Assembly: GCA_964347945.1 (NCBI GenBank)
Contig: CAYGAW010000194.1
Coordinates: 1 to 64,000 of the forward strand
Origin: CAYGAW01 sp964347945
Lineage (GTDB): Bacteria; Chloroflexota; Anaerolineae; UBA7937; B3-Chlor
DNA length: 64,000 bases
Direction of reading: 5' to 3'
Made by a program: the position numbers and the translations under genes. Of this stretch, positions 45,948-54,242 are shown one piece after another. The notes beneath the pieces were generated by a model, which was not told the DNA's origin, did not search any database, and saw nothing but the letters and a program-made list of their open reading frames with translations. Every line of letters starts with the position of its first letter. Position 1 is the first letter of the stretch.

Positions 45948-47096
45948 CTATCTTACATCCAGTATCTGGCGAGCAATTACCAGCCTTTGAATCTCTGAGG
46001 TCCCCTCACCTATCTGGGTGAGCCGGTTGTCCCGATAGTATCGCTCCACAGGGTAGTCCTTGGTGTACCCGTAGCCAGCGTGGATCTGTATGGCGTTATA
46101 GCAAGCGAGTTCAGCGGCCTCTGAAGCGAAGAGTTTGCCCATTGCCGCCTCCTTCGTGAACTTCTTTCCCTGGTCCTCTAAGTACGCCGCTTTGTACACC
46201 AATAGGCGTGCTGCGTCCATCCTGGTTGCCGCGTCAGCTATCATCCATTGAACGGCCTGGAAATCGCCGATGGGACGGCCAAACTGGTGACGCTCCTTGG
46301 CGTACTTGATTGAGGCTTCCAGGGCGGCCTGACCCAACCCGAGTGCCATCGCCCCTATGCTGATGCGACCGCCGTCCAAGACCTCCAGTATCTGTCGAAA
46401 GCCTTCTCCCTCTTTGCCCAGTAGGTTCTCTTTGGGAATGCGACAGTCCTCGTAGAAGAGCTGCGAGGTGGGGGAAGCTCTCAGTCCAAACTTGTCCTCG
46501 ACCTTGCCCACGGAGAACCCCGGTCTGTCTGTTTCCACTATGAATGTCGATATCCCATGAGAACCCGAAGCGGAGGGATCGGTCTTGGCGACGGTGATCG
46601 CTATCTCCGCTACGGGACCGTTGGTGATCAGCGATTTGGCGCCGTTGATGACCCATTCCTTGCCATCGAGAACGGCGGTCGTCTTCGTCGAACCAGCATC
46701 GGAACCGGCCTCCGGTTCAGTCAGACCTAGGGCTCCAATGGCCTCACCTCTGGCCAGAGGGGTAAGGTATTTCTTCTTCTGTTCCTCGGTGCCGAAGAGA
46801 TAGATGGGAGAGCTGCCAAGGGAGATGTGGGCTGCGTAGGAAAGGCCATGTGAGCCACAGGCCCGCGAGATCTCTTCCGTGGCTATGGCATAGCACACCG
46901 TATCTGCACCTGCGCCACCGTATTCCTCCGGCCACGGCAGGCCCAAGATCCCCAGTTCGCCCATCTTCTTGAAGGTCTCGGAGGGGAACTCGCCCTCCTG
47001 ATCCATCTTGGCGGCGATGGGCATGATCTCGTTCTCGGCGAAATCACGCACCATCTCCTGGATCATCCTTTGTTCTTCAGTGAGCTGAAAGTCCAT
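45948..47096 (-). CDS. acyl-CoA dehydrogenase (butyryl-CoA dehydrogenase-like)
   Basis: 382 aa. Features: LGLPWPEEYGGAGAD, LGLTEPEAGSDAGSTKT, GAKSLITNGPVA, ERHQFGRPIGDFQAVQW and C-terminal QIGEGTSEIQRLVIARQIL with the catalytic Glu. It resembles short-chain acyl-CoA dehydrogenases and is probably served by the etfBA genes elsewhere in the window. It is the last gene of a group with two DUF35 and two thiolase-fold proteins. Confidence 0.93.
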   Translation of the reverse strand: MDFQLTEEQRMIQEMVRDFAENEIMPIAAKMDQEGEFPSETFKKMGELGILGLPWPEEYGGAGADTVCYAIATEEISRACGSHGLSYAAHISLGSSPIYLFGTEEQKKKYLTPLARGEAIGALGLTEPEAGSDAGSTKTTAVLDGKEWVINGAKSLITNGPVAEIAITVAKTDPSASGSHGISTFIVETDRPGFSVGKVEDKFGLRASPTSQLFYEDCRIPKENLLGKEGEGFRQILEVLDGGRISIGAMALGLGQAALEASIKYAKERHQFGRPIGDFQAVQWMIADAATRMDAARLLVYKAAYLEDQGKKFTKEAAMGKLFASEAAELACYNAIQIHAGYGYTKDYPVERYYRDNRLTQIGEGTSEIQRLVIARQILDVR

Positions 47097-47197
47097 GATG
47101 CAGAATCCTCCTGCACCTCCTAGTGATTCCTACACGCAATGCACACCCAAGACCACGATCCCCGACGCAGGTTCCGTGCGCAAGCGAGGAACGCTGT

Positions 47198-47671
47198 CTA
47201 CGCCGGCTTGAAGTACTCGATGTCCAAGATGGAGCCCTCTCGTTTTTTCTTGGGTCTGAAGACGGCCTCAACCGACATGCCGATCTTAACTTCCTCGGGC
47301 TTGACCTCGCCCAGTCTGTGGACCAGACCGCCGTGCACGCCCTCCATCTTGATCAGAGCCAGTATTTGAGGCTCATCCAATGGTTCGTTGTCCAATGACC
47401 GGGCGAGCACAGTGAAGGTGTAGACTGTCCCTGAGTTGCCGACTTCTACCCACTCCTCCAACTTTGTGAAGCACCGTTCACAGTACATCGCGGGCGGTAC
47501 GTAGGTCAGGCTACACACGGGGCAGGCGCTGCCCAAGATCACGCCCCGATCCTTGATGGAACGGAAGAACTTCTCCCCAGCGATGCCGACAGTGTACAGG
47601 CTCTCTATCGGCATGTCGCCGTACCAGACCTTCGCGTCTCGAGAACTGGTTATCCGCTCAATAAGCGACAT
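47198..47671 (-). CDS. DUF35 OB-fold protein with rubredoxin-like zinc ribbon (acyl-CoA binding partner)
   Basis: 157 aa. The zinc ribbon CPVCSLTYVPPAMYCERCF is followed by an OB-fold with GTVYTFTVLARSLD and PQILALIKMEGVHGG. DUF35 proteins act as acyl-CoA-holding partners of thiolase-superfamily enzymes in archaeal mevalonate synthesis and steroid side-chain degradation. Its sequence is clearly diverged from the second DUF35 gene just upstream, so each probably serves one of the two thiolase-fold proteins. Confidence 0.9.
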   Translation of the reverse strand: MSLIERITSSRDAKVWYGDMPIESLYTVGIAGEKFFRSIKDRGVILGSACPVCSLTYVPPAMYCERCFTKLEEWVEVGNSGTVYTFTVLARSLDNEPLDEPQILALIKMEGVHGGLVHRLGEVKPEEVKIGMSVEAVFRPKKKREGSILDIEYFKPA

Positions 47672-47734
47672 GGCAATGCCTCCCTGGATCCTGCCAAAAG
47701 GAAGGAAGACGGCTCATGTGAGCCGTGTCCCCGC

Positions 47735-48241
47735 TCACAAAGGTTTGAAGTACTTGATGTCTGTGATGGAGCCCGTGCGCTCTTCGGCTGGCTTCCACAC
47801 AGCTTGCACCCTCATGCCGATTGAGACATCATCAGGATCGACCTCGTCTAGCAGGTGTAAGATCCCGGCACCCTTGGAGGCACCATCTATCTCGATCACC
47901 GCGGGGATTTGCGGCGTCTTCGCTCTGCTGGCATCCCAGCGTATGTAGCAGATTGAAAAGGTGTTGACGGTGCCTCTGTCCTTCAGATACACCCAATCAT
48001 CCATGGGCTCCCAGCACCACTCGCAGACTACTCTGGGAGGGACAACTGTACGCCGACAGCGCTTGCACGTGATGCCGATGATCCGCCCATTCTTCAACTC
48101 CGCTAGATAGCGGCTGATAGCAACTCCCGCATCCCAGCCGTATTCCAGTCTTGGCTTCCAATGGGCAGTAAGAACGTTCCCCTCGTCCAAGTCGGCCTGC
48201 CTGAGCGGCGTACCAGGAAACTCCTCTATGTTGGCGCTCAT
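47735..48241 (-). CDS. DUF35 OB-fold protein with zinc ribbon (second copy)
   Basis: 168 aa. The zinc ribbon CKRCRRTVVPPRVVCEWCW and the OB-fold (GTVNTFSICYIRWD, PQIPAVIEIDGASKGAGILH) match DUF35/ChsH2-C-terminal-like proteins. It follows thiolase-fold gene 48286-49449 by 44 bases, the usual order for a thiolase-DUF35 pair. The N-terminal 30 residues differ from the other copy. Confidence 0.9.
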   Translation of the reverse strand: MSANIEEFPGTPLRQADLDEGNVLTAHWKPRLEYGWDAGVAISRYLAELKNGRIIGITCKRCRRTVVPPRVVCEWCWEPMDDWVYLKDRGTVNTFSICYIRWDASRAKTPQIPAVIEIDGASKGAGILHLLDEVDPDDVSIGMRVQAVWKPAEERTGSITDIKYFKPL

Positions 48242-48285
48242 TTATCCAACCTCCTACGGTTTGATCGGCCTGCATGTACTGGGGG

Positions 48286-49449
48286 CTACACTCCCAATAT
48301 CACAACACATCCGACCTGCATCAGGTCGCCCCACGACTGAGCCAGGCCTGTTCTAGGCTGGCCAGGAACTTGTCTCTTGCCTGCTTCTCCGCGCAATTGC
48401 CAGAAGATCTCTGAGATCTTCATCAGCCCAGCCGCTGCGATGGGATTGCCCACTCCGAGCATGCCGCCTGAGGGACAAACCGGCATGTTGCCATCTCGTG
48501 CGGTCACACCCTCGGCGGTAAGACGCGGAGCGTCCCCTTTGTCGGCCAGAAGAAGACCTTCCAGATGATGCAGTTCTTTGTAGTCAAAGGGGTCGTACGG
48601 CTCCACGACATGGATCTCCTTGCGGGGCTCCTTGATCTCGGCCATGTCGTACGCCATGCGAGCGGCGTACTCTACGTACTTGGGATAGTACAGGTCACGA
48701 TTGGTCCAGTAGGCGGTATCCAGGGACCAACCGACGCCCCTGACCCAGACCGGCTTGTCGGTAAGCCGCTTGGCCACATGCTCCGCTGCCATGACAATAG
48801 CCACGGCGCCGTCACTGGTGGGACTGATATCGAGTCTCTGCACGGGCCACGCTAGGACTTCGGAGTTCAAGACGTCTTCCACAGTGATGTCGGCAGCGAG
48901 TTGCGCGCAAGGGTGGTCCAGGGCATTACGCTTGTTCTTCACTGCCACGCGGGCGATATCCTTCTTCTCTATGCCGTGTACCGTCATGTAGCGGTTCATC
49001 TCCAGGGCGAAGATCCAGACTAGATTGGGCTCCAGGGCTCGCTCCGTGGTGTGATCGAAGATGGTTAGAAAAGCTCCCTGCGGGTGAGGCTTGCAGCTGG
49101 ACATCTTCTCCTCACACACCACAAGGCAGGTGTCGAACAGCCCTGAGGCCACATGGTACCAGCCTTGAATGGCCGCGAAGACGCCAGTACCGCCGCCCAC
49201 GTAACTCCGCATATACGGCTTGTTCCACGCACCGGCCCCGTCGCTCAGGTATTCTCCTTTCATGTGCAGGCCATCAAAGGCGTCGGGCGCCGTTCCCAAA
49301 GCCACGGCATCTATGTCATCGAGAGTCATCTCACTGGAGTCGAGAGCCATCCTGCTCGCCTGAAAAGCCAGTTCTCTTCCAGTCTCCTGTGCCCTCCGCA
49401 CGAACTTGGTCATGCCTGCTCCTACGACTGCGACCTTTCTCATACCCAT
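48286..49449 (-). CDS. thiolase-superfamily protein lacking Cys and His catalytic residues (Ltp2-like)
   Basis: 387 aa, SCPx/lipid-transfer type thiolase fold: VAVVGAGMTKF, SGLFDTCLVVCEEKMS and a C-terminal CPSGGMLGVGNPIAAAG. The nucleophilic Cys expected in the GGGTG segment (residues 82-90, RSYVGGGTGVF) is absent, and the His of the GHP motif is Asn (335). A Tyr in DPFDYKELHHLE (290) is retained. This pattern resembles Ltp2-type retro-aldolases, which pair with DUF35 proteins, rather than true thiolases. Reaction is inferred; substrate unknown. Confidence 0.85.
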   Translation of the reverse strand: MGMRKVAVVGAGMTKFVRRAQETGRELAFQASRMALDSSEMTLDDIDAVALGTAPDAFDGLHMKGEYLSDGAGAWNKPYMRSYVGGGTGVFAAIQGWYHVASGLFDTCLVVCEEKMSSCKPHPQGAFLTIFDHTTERALEPNLVWIFALEMNRYMTVHGIEKKDIARVAVKNKRNALDHPCAQLAADITVEDVLNSEVLAWPVQRLDISPTSDGAVAIVMAAEHVAKRLTDKPVWVRGVGWSLDTAYWTNRDLYYPKYVEYAARMAYDMAEIKEPRKEIHVVEPYDPFDYKELHHLEGLLLADKGDAPRLTAEGVTARDGNMPVCPSGGMLGVGNPIAAAGLMKISEIFWQLRGEAGKRQVPGQPRTGLAQSWGDLMQVGCVVILGV

Positions 49450-49513
49450 TGCTAGCCTCCTTACCCAGCCCTCAGCGCCGGCCCATCTCCCGATGACAGA
49501 CCGACGGCATTGC

Positions 49514-50662
49514 TCAAATGCTGAGGATTACTGCTGCACCACTGGTCGTGGGGATACTGCGCCAGCCAAGAGCAAGGCCGGTCTCCACGTTTTCCAGCTG
49601 TCGCTCTCCAGCTTCGCCCCTCAGTTGCAGCACCACTTCCAAGACCCTCGCCAGACCTGACGCATCCAGAAGATGACCCACCCCCAGGCTCCCTCCGGAT
49701 GGGTTGATGGGCAGTTCGCCATCCAGCTCCGTCGCTCCTTCTTCAACCAGTATGCCTGCTTCACCCTCGCGACAGAGCCGAAGGGCTTCCATGTGCTGCA
49801 ACTCCTTGTAGGCGAAGGTGTCATCTACCTCGGCAAAGTCGATCTCAACGCGAGGGTTCCGGACCCCCGCCACGCGATAGGCCATCTCCGCTGACTTGCG
49901 GGCGTACGTGGCGCCTTCCCAGTCTCTCGTCTCCAGTGATGGCGTTTCGTTGCACCAGCCCACTCCTCTGATCCAGAGGGGTAGACTAGTCAGCCTCTCC
50001 GCCACATCGGCTGAGGCGAGCACCATCACGATGGCGCCATCGGCATGGGAACTGACCTCGAGTGTCTTCAGAGGGTAGGAGACGGGCTCGGAGTCCAGGA
50101 CCGTATCTACGCTTAGCCTGGCGCCGTATGCTGCCGAAGGGTTGAGGAAACCGTTGCCCCGGTTCTTGACCACGACTTGAGCACACTGTTCCTCGGTGGT
50201 GTGGGTGGCATATAGGTACCGCTTCATCTCCATGCCGGCAATGAAAAGCGGGTTGGCTGCCAGAGGCCGGTTGTAGATGGGCTCCATCGCATAGGCAACT
50301 ACATCGGTCAGCGTGAGGACATTTGACGCTTTGCTGTGGGCCTCAACCATCACGATGTCCATGGCTCCGGTCAGTATCTGCATATACGCCGCGATCAGGC
50401 CATGAATGCCATCCCCCGAGATGGTGTGCACCGGCTTCAAGACTGCGCCAATCTGGTCAGGGACGTACTCGTCAAAGATGCTCGTTCCTTCATTGAAGTC
50501 CTCAGCCACGCTGACAAAGCTCTCCACGTCACTTCGAGGATCTACCCCAGCGTCCTCGTAGGCCTTGGCTGCCGCTTCGTACATCAGCTCCTTGTACGAC
50601 AAATCGGGAGTGATGGATCGGAAGCCGGAATATCCTACACCTACGATGGCCACTTCTTCCAT
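49514..50662 (-). CDS. thiolase-superfamily protein lacking the nucleophilic Cys (second copy)
   Basis: 382 aa, same fold: VAIVGVGYSGF, LTGAMDIVMVEAHSKAS and C-terminal NPSGGSLGVGHLLDASG with His330 kept. The position of the thiolase Cys reads HTISGDGIHG, without any Cys between residues 50 and 159. DTFAYKELQHME (Tyr285) matches the conserved Tyr segment of the neighbour. It is preceded by GAGGAGG and lies 64 bases before the first copy in transcription order. Together they could form a heteromer, or two separate enzymes with the two DUF35 partners. Confidence 0.85.
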   Translation of the reverse strand: MEEVAIVGVGYSGFRSITPDLSYKELMYEAAAKAYEDAGVDPRSDVESFVSVAEDFNEGTSIFDEYVPDQIGAVLKPVHTISGDGIHGLIAAYMQILTGAMDIVMVEAHSKASNVLTLTDVVAYAMEPIYNRPLAANPLFIAGMEMKRYLYATHTTEEQCAQVVVKNRGNGFLNPSAAYGARLSVDTVLDSEPVSYPLKTLEVSSHADGAIVMVLASADVAERLTSLPLWIRGVGWCNETPSLETRDWEGATYARKSAEMAYRVAGVRNPRVEIDFAEVDDTFAYKELQHMEALRLCREGEAGILVEEGATELDGELPINPSGGSLGVGHLLDASGLARVLEVVLQLRGEAGERQLENVETGLALGWRSIPTTSGAAVILSI

Positions 50663-50819
50663 GTGACAACCCTCCTCAGCTTCGCTCTACGACCAATGCA
50701 CGCACACTGAATCCCCTAACCTTGCTGTTCCGGGCAGATCTCACGTTCCACGACTCGGCCCAGTGACACCAACGGTGAACTTCGCCGGGCCAATCGGCAT
50801 CCGCCCCGCTGCTTGGCGC

Positions 50820-52136
50820 CTATGCGAATGCCTCCCTTAGGACGTCGGCAAGGGTCGGCTGGCCGATCTCCTGGAGTTCATACCGGACTCGCTGGCAAGG
50901 TTTGTCGATACTCACCACTCGACGCAGGTTGATCGGAGTGGCAATGATGACCAACTCACACGGAGTAGCACTGATAGTCTTCTCTAGTTCTTTGATCTGC
51001 TCTTGGGTATAGCCCATAGCGGGTAAGACAGAGCCTATGGTGGGGTACTTGGTGAAGGTATCTAGGACGGAGCCAACGGCGTAGGGACGCGGATCAACGA
51101 TTTCAGCCGCGCCCAGCCTCTTGGCCGCGACAGTTCCGGCCCCGTAGGCCATCCCGCCGTGGGTGAGCGTTGGACCGTCCTCCACCACGAGGACGCTCTT
51201 GCCGCGGATCGCAGCAGGGTCCTCAACGGAGATCGGCGAGGCCGCTTCAATGACTACCGCTCGGGAGTTGAGGCTCTCCACGTTGCGACGGACAGTGTTG
51301 ACATCCTCAAAACTGGCGGTATCGACCTTGTTGATGACCACTACGTCCGCCATGCGAGCGTTGGCCTCTCCAGGGTAGTAGGTCATTTCGTGCCCGGCCC
51401 GGTGGGGATCAGCCACCACAATGTGAAGAGTGGGTTTGTAGAAAGGCAGGTCGTTGTTCCCTCCGTCCCACAGTATGATCTCCGCTTCCTCCTCCGCTGT
51501 GCGCAGGATCATCTCATAGTCCACGCCAGCATACACTACACCACCCCTGTCGATGTGGGGCTCGTATTCCTCTCGCTCTTCTATGGTCGTATCGTAGCGA
51601 TCCAGATCGTCGTAGGATGAGAAACGCTGGCAGATCTGCTCCGCCAGCGTTCCGTAGGGCATGGGATGGCGGACTGTCACCACTCTCTTGCCCATCTCTT
51701 GCAGAATGTCGTATACGCGGCGGGAGGTCTGGCTCTTGCCGGCCCCAGTCCGGACGGCACATATGCTGACGACTGGGCGCTTGGATTCCAGCATGGTGGC
51801 GTCCGGCCCTAGCAGTCTGAGGTCCGCTCCTGCGGCCATGATTTCCGAGGCCTTATGCATGACATATTCGTGTGACACATCGCTGTAGGCGAAAACGACC
51901 TGAGACGCTTCCAGTTCCCTAATGAGCCTTACCAGTTCCGTCTCAGCATAGATGGGGATGCCTTGGGGGTAGCTCTTGCCGGCCAGTTCCGGCGGATAGA
52001 CTCTGCCAGCGATGTCGGGGATTTGCGCGGCGGTGAAAGCCACAACTTCATACGCATCGTTGTTTCGGAAATAGACATTGAAGTTATGGAAGTCGCGGCC
52101 CGCTGCCCCCATGACAATCACTTTGTCTCTGGGCAT
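50820..52136 (-). CDS. P-loop GTPase related to cyclic 2,3-diphosphoglycerate synthetase (COG2403)
   Basis: 438 aa from the ATG at 52136 with AGGAG 8 bases upstream. N-terminal part: VIVMGAAGRDFHNFNV and a Rossmann-like half. The P-loop is in CAVRTGAGKSQTS, with VVINKVDTA as the base-recognition motif and LWDGGNNDLPF. Relatives are annotated as cyclic 2,3-DPG synthetase, best known from thermophilic methanogens, or simply GTPase; the bacterial role is unproven. It is the first gene of the thiolase-DUF35 group. Confidence 0.8.
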   Translation of the reverse strand: MPRDKVIVMGAAGRDFHNFNVYFRNNDAYEVVAFTAAQIPDIAGRVYPPELAGKSYPQGIPIYAETELVRLIRELEASQVVFAYSDVSHEYVMHKASEIMAAGADLRLLGPDATMLESKRPVVSICAVRTGAGKSQTSRRVYDILQEMGKRVVTVRHPMPYGTLAEQICQRFSSYDDLDRYDTTIEEREEYEPHIDRGGVVYAGVDYEMILRTAEEEAEIILWDGGNNDLPFYKPTLHIVVADPHRAGHEMTYYPGEANARMADVVVINKVDTASFEDVNTVRRNVESLNSRAVVIEAASPISVEDPAAIRGKSVLVVEDGPTLTHGGMAYGAGTVAAKRLGAAEIVDPRPYAVGSVLDTFTKYPTIGSVLPAMGYTQEQIKELEKTISATPCELVIIATPINLRRVVSIDKPCQRVRYELQEIGQPTLADVLREAFA

Positions 52137-52204
52137 TCCCAATTCTCCTGAATCAGGGCGCGAGCCCGCACGAATTTGCCAGGGGTAGTGGACGGGACAT
52201 CGTT

Positions 52205-53110
52205 TTATGCGAACCTGGAAAGCAGGATTCCAAGTCCGTACAACAGTATCAATGGCGTGGCCACGAGGGCCATGTTAAGGGGATCGGGCGTGGGAGTGAC
52301 GATTGCCGCGACCAAGAATATGAGTACAAGCGCGTGGCGCCAGTAGGACAGGTACTTGTGGGCGCTCATGAGCCCCACTCTGGCGACGACGAACATGACG
52401 AGGGGAGTTTCGAAGACCAGCCCTACCCCGACGAGGAAAGTCAGCACGAAGGAGATGTAGGCTGCAATAGTCCACTGCGGGTCCGCAATATCGCTACCAA
52501 AGCTGCTCAAGTATCCCAAGGCAAAGGGGAGCATCACGAAATAGCAGAAGGCAGCGCCCGCTATGAAGAAGAAAGTGCCGGGAATGGCCCCAAAGAATAC
52601 GAGGTTTCTGAAGTACGACTTCTCCTTCGGGTTTTCCATGGCAGGCGCGATGAAGGCGAGGATCTGGAATATGACGTAGGGTAAGGCCAGAATCAGGCCG
52701 GTGACCAATGCCACCTTGAAATAGGTGAAGAATAGCTCGGTGGGGCGCAGGAAGATGGGCTTGAGGCCCCCTGCTGGACGGACGAGGAGGGTCATGATTC
52801 TGCTGGTGAACAGCACACTGACGGCTGTGGCGGCTGCCAGGGCCAGACCTGCTTTTATGGCACGCCGTCGCAGCTCGATTAGGTGCTCTGTGACGCCGTA
52901 CAGGAACTGAATAACCCCATACATCGGGCTCTTCTCGCGGCGCCACCTGTCTCTAGCTGTGTCGAGATCGAAAGGTTCGAGATTCTGTTGAGTCCTCCGC
53001 AGATTCAACAGAGTGAGCCATAGGGCTTCGGCACCTTCGGGCAGCTTCTGAGGGCCGAGAACGATCAGGGCTGCAAAGATGAGGAGGACCAACCAGAGTA
53101 TGTCTGTCAT
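52205..53110 (-). CDS. tatC: natural TatA/B-TatC fusion, twin-arginine translocase
   Basis: 301 aa. Residues 1-47 form a TatA/B-like unit: one membrane helix and LGPQKLPE (18-25), followed by an amphipathic helix. A charged linker leads into TatC from about residue 65: HLIELRRR (76-83), LRPTELFFTYFKVAL, LPYVIFQILAFIAPAME and six helices. TatC is the receptor for twin-arginine signal peptides. Its ATG overlaps the tatA stop by 4 bases, so a separate TatA plus this fused unit are made together. The TatC half is otherwise complete. Confidence 0.9.
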   Translation of the reverse strand: MTDILWLVLLIFAALIVLGPQKLPEGAEALWLTLLNLRRTQQNLEPFDLDTARDRWRREKSPMYGVIQFLYGVTEHLIELRRRAIKAGLALAAATAVSVLFTSRIMTLLVRPAGGLKPIFLRPTELFFTYFKVALVTGLILALPYVIFQILAFIAPAMENPKEKSYFRNLVFFGAIPGTFFFIAGAAFCYFVMLPFALGYLSSFGSDIADPQWTIAAYISFVLTFLVGVGLVFETPLVMFVVARVGLMSAHKYLSYWRHALVLIFLVAAIVTPTPDPLNMALVATPLILLYGLGILLSRFA

Positions 53111-53427
53111 TGGCTGTCCACCTTCACTTCTTCCGCTTCCTTGTCACGAGGGCCAACTTCCTCGCCACGGGGGACCTCTTTCTCCTCCTTGCGTCTCACA
53201 ACTTGTTGGACGGAAGCCTGCAACTCCTGCTCCTTTGCCAGCGGGGTGAGCAGCTTCTCGGGGGAGACATCGGTTACTGTCTGTATCTCCTCCAAGGCCT
53301 GTCTCCATTTTGCGATGCTCTTGCCAAGGTCTCTGGCAAGCTCCGGGAGTTTCTTGGGCCCGAATACCAGAAGAGCGATGATGAGGATGAATAGGAGTTC
53401 AGCGGGTCCTACCCCTGCGAAGTTCAT
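53107..53427 (-). CDS. tatA: Tat translocase protein TatA/TatB
   Basis: 106 aa. N-terminal helix (GPAELLFILIIALLVFGPKKLPELARDLGKSIAKWR) with the FGPKKLPEL hinge, then a charged tail with many Lys/Glu. It forms the pore-like part of the twin-arginine translocase with the TatC fusion encoded next. Whether it acts as TatA or TatB cannot be settled by sequence; Glu8-like polar residue is at position 9. ATG overlaps the nusB stop. Confidence 0.9.
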   Translation of the reverse strand: MNFAGVGPAELLFILIIALLVFGPKKLPELARDLGKSIAKWRQALEEIQTVTDVSPEKLLTPLAKEQELQASVQQVVRRKEEKEVPRGEEVGPRDKEAEEVKVDSQ

Positions 53428-53855
53428 TTGCCCTCACTCTGAGTTTCCTTGGACACCTGACGGCTGGCCAGGGTGCCCAGGGCACCATTCACGAAGCGCC
53501 GAGAACTCTCGCTGCCGAAGAGCTTGGCCAATTCAACAGCTTCGTTGATGGCTACCTTGATCGGGATGTCAGGATCAAAGGTCATCTCAAAAATGGCGAT
53601 GCGCAGGATATTCCTGTCAATGGGCGACATTTGATCGAGGGGCCATTCGGGAGCTATCTCCGCTATGGTGGGATCGATTTGGGACAAGTTCTCCAATACT
53701 CCCTTGACCAGATGGCCTGCAAACTGCGCGTTCTCTTGGTCGAGCTCGCAGTCCGCCAGGCGCTGCTTCAACACCAGAGATGGCCCGTGGGCAGCTACAT
53801 CAACCTCAAAAAGCGTTTGAAGCGCCACCGCTCTGGCGCGGCGCCGGGCCTTCAC
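53424..53855 (-). CDS. nusB: transcription antitermination factor NusB
   Basis: 143 aa, all helical. RRRARAVALQTLFEVD at the N-terminus, then IDPTIAEIAPEWPLDQMSPIDRNILRIAIFEM and VAINEAVELAKLFGSESSRRFVNGALG match NusB closely. It binds boxA with S10 during rRNA transcription. The GTG shares a base with the stop of the Asp23-family gene upstream, a pairing (asp23-nusB) common in Gram-positive bacteria. Confidence 0.95.
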   Translation of the reverse strand: MKARRRARAVALQTLFEVDVAAHGPSLVLKQRLADCELDQENAQFAGHLVKGVLENLSQIDPTIAEIAPEWPLDQMSPIDRNILRIAIFEMTFDPDIPIKVAINEAVELAKLFGSESSRRFVNGALGTLASRQVSKETQSEGK

Positions 53856-54226
53856 TATTCTGCTTCCTTCTCGGGTTCTTTCTCGGCAGGCGGAGCGACC
53901 ACATCTTCAATGTGGATATTCACTTCTCCGACGTGCATCCCCAACATGTCGTTTATAGCGCGTGCGATATCATGTTGTATCTGCCGGCCCAACTCCAGCA
54001 GGTTCACGTTGGGCTCTACAATGATGTGGAGATCCAGGAAGACCACATCATCTTCCACGCGTATCCCCATACCCTCACTAAGGCGTTGCCGCCGCAGCAA
54101 GCGCCCGACATTGCCGGCAAGCGTGCGAGCCATCGACGCAACTCCCGGTGTGGAGAGGGCGGTCAGCCTGGCTATGGTGAGCAGCACCTGAGGTGCGATT
54201 GTGACCCTACCCAGTTTCTCTTCCAT
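53855..54226 (-). CDS. Asp23/Gls24 family protein
   Basis: 123 aa. GRVTIAPQVLLTIARLTALSTPGVASM and VVFLDLHIIVEPNVNLLELGRQIQHDIARAI plus VGEVNIHIEDV define the Asp23/Gls24 (DUF322) fold. Members are alkaline-shock or envelope-stress proteins of monoderm bacteria and are often beside nusB. A paralogue is encoded at 63206-63565. Confidence 0.92.
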   Translation of the reverse strand: MEEKLGRVTIAPQVLLTIARLTALSTPGVASMARTLAGNVGRLLRRQRLSEGMGIRVEDDVVFLDLHIIVEPNVNLLELGRQIQHDIARAINDMLGMHVGEVNIHIEDVVAPPAEKEPEKEAE

Positions 54227-54242
54227 GCGCCAACCCCCGTGC

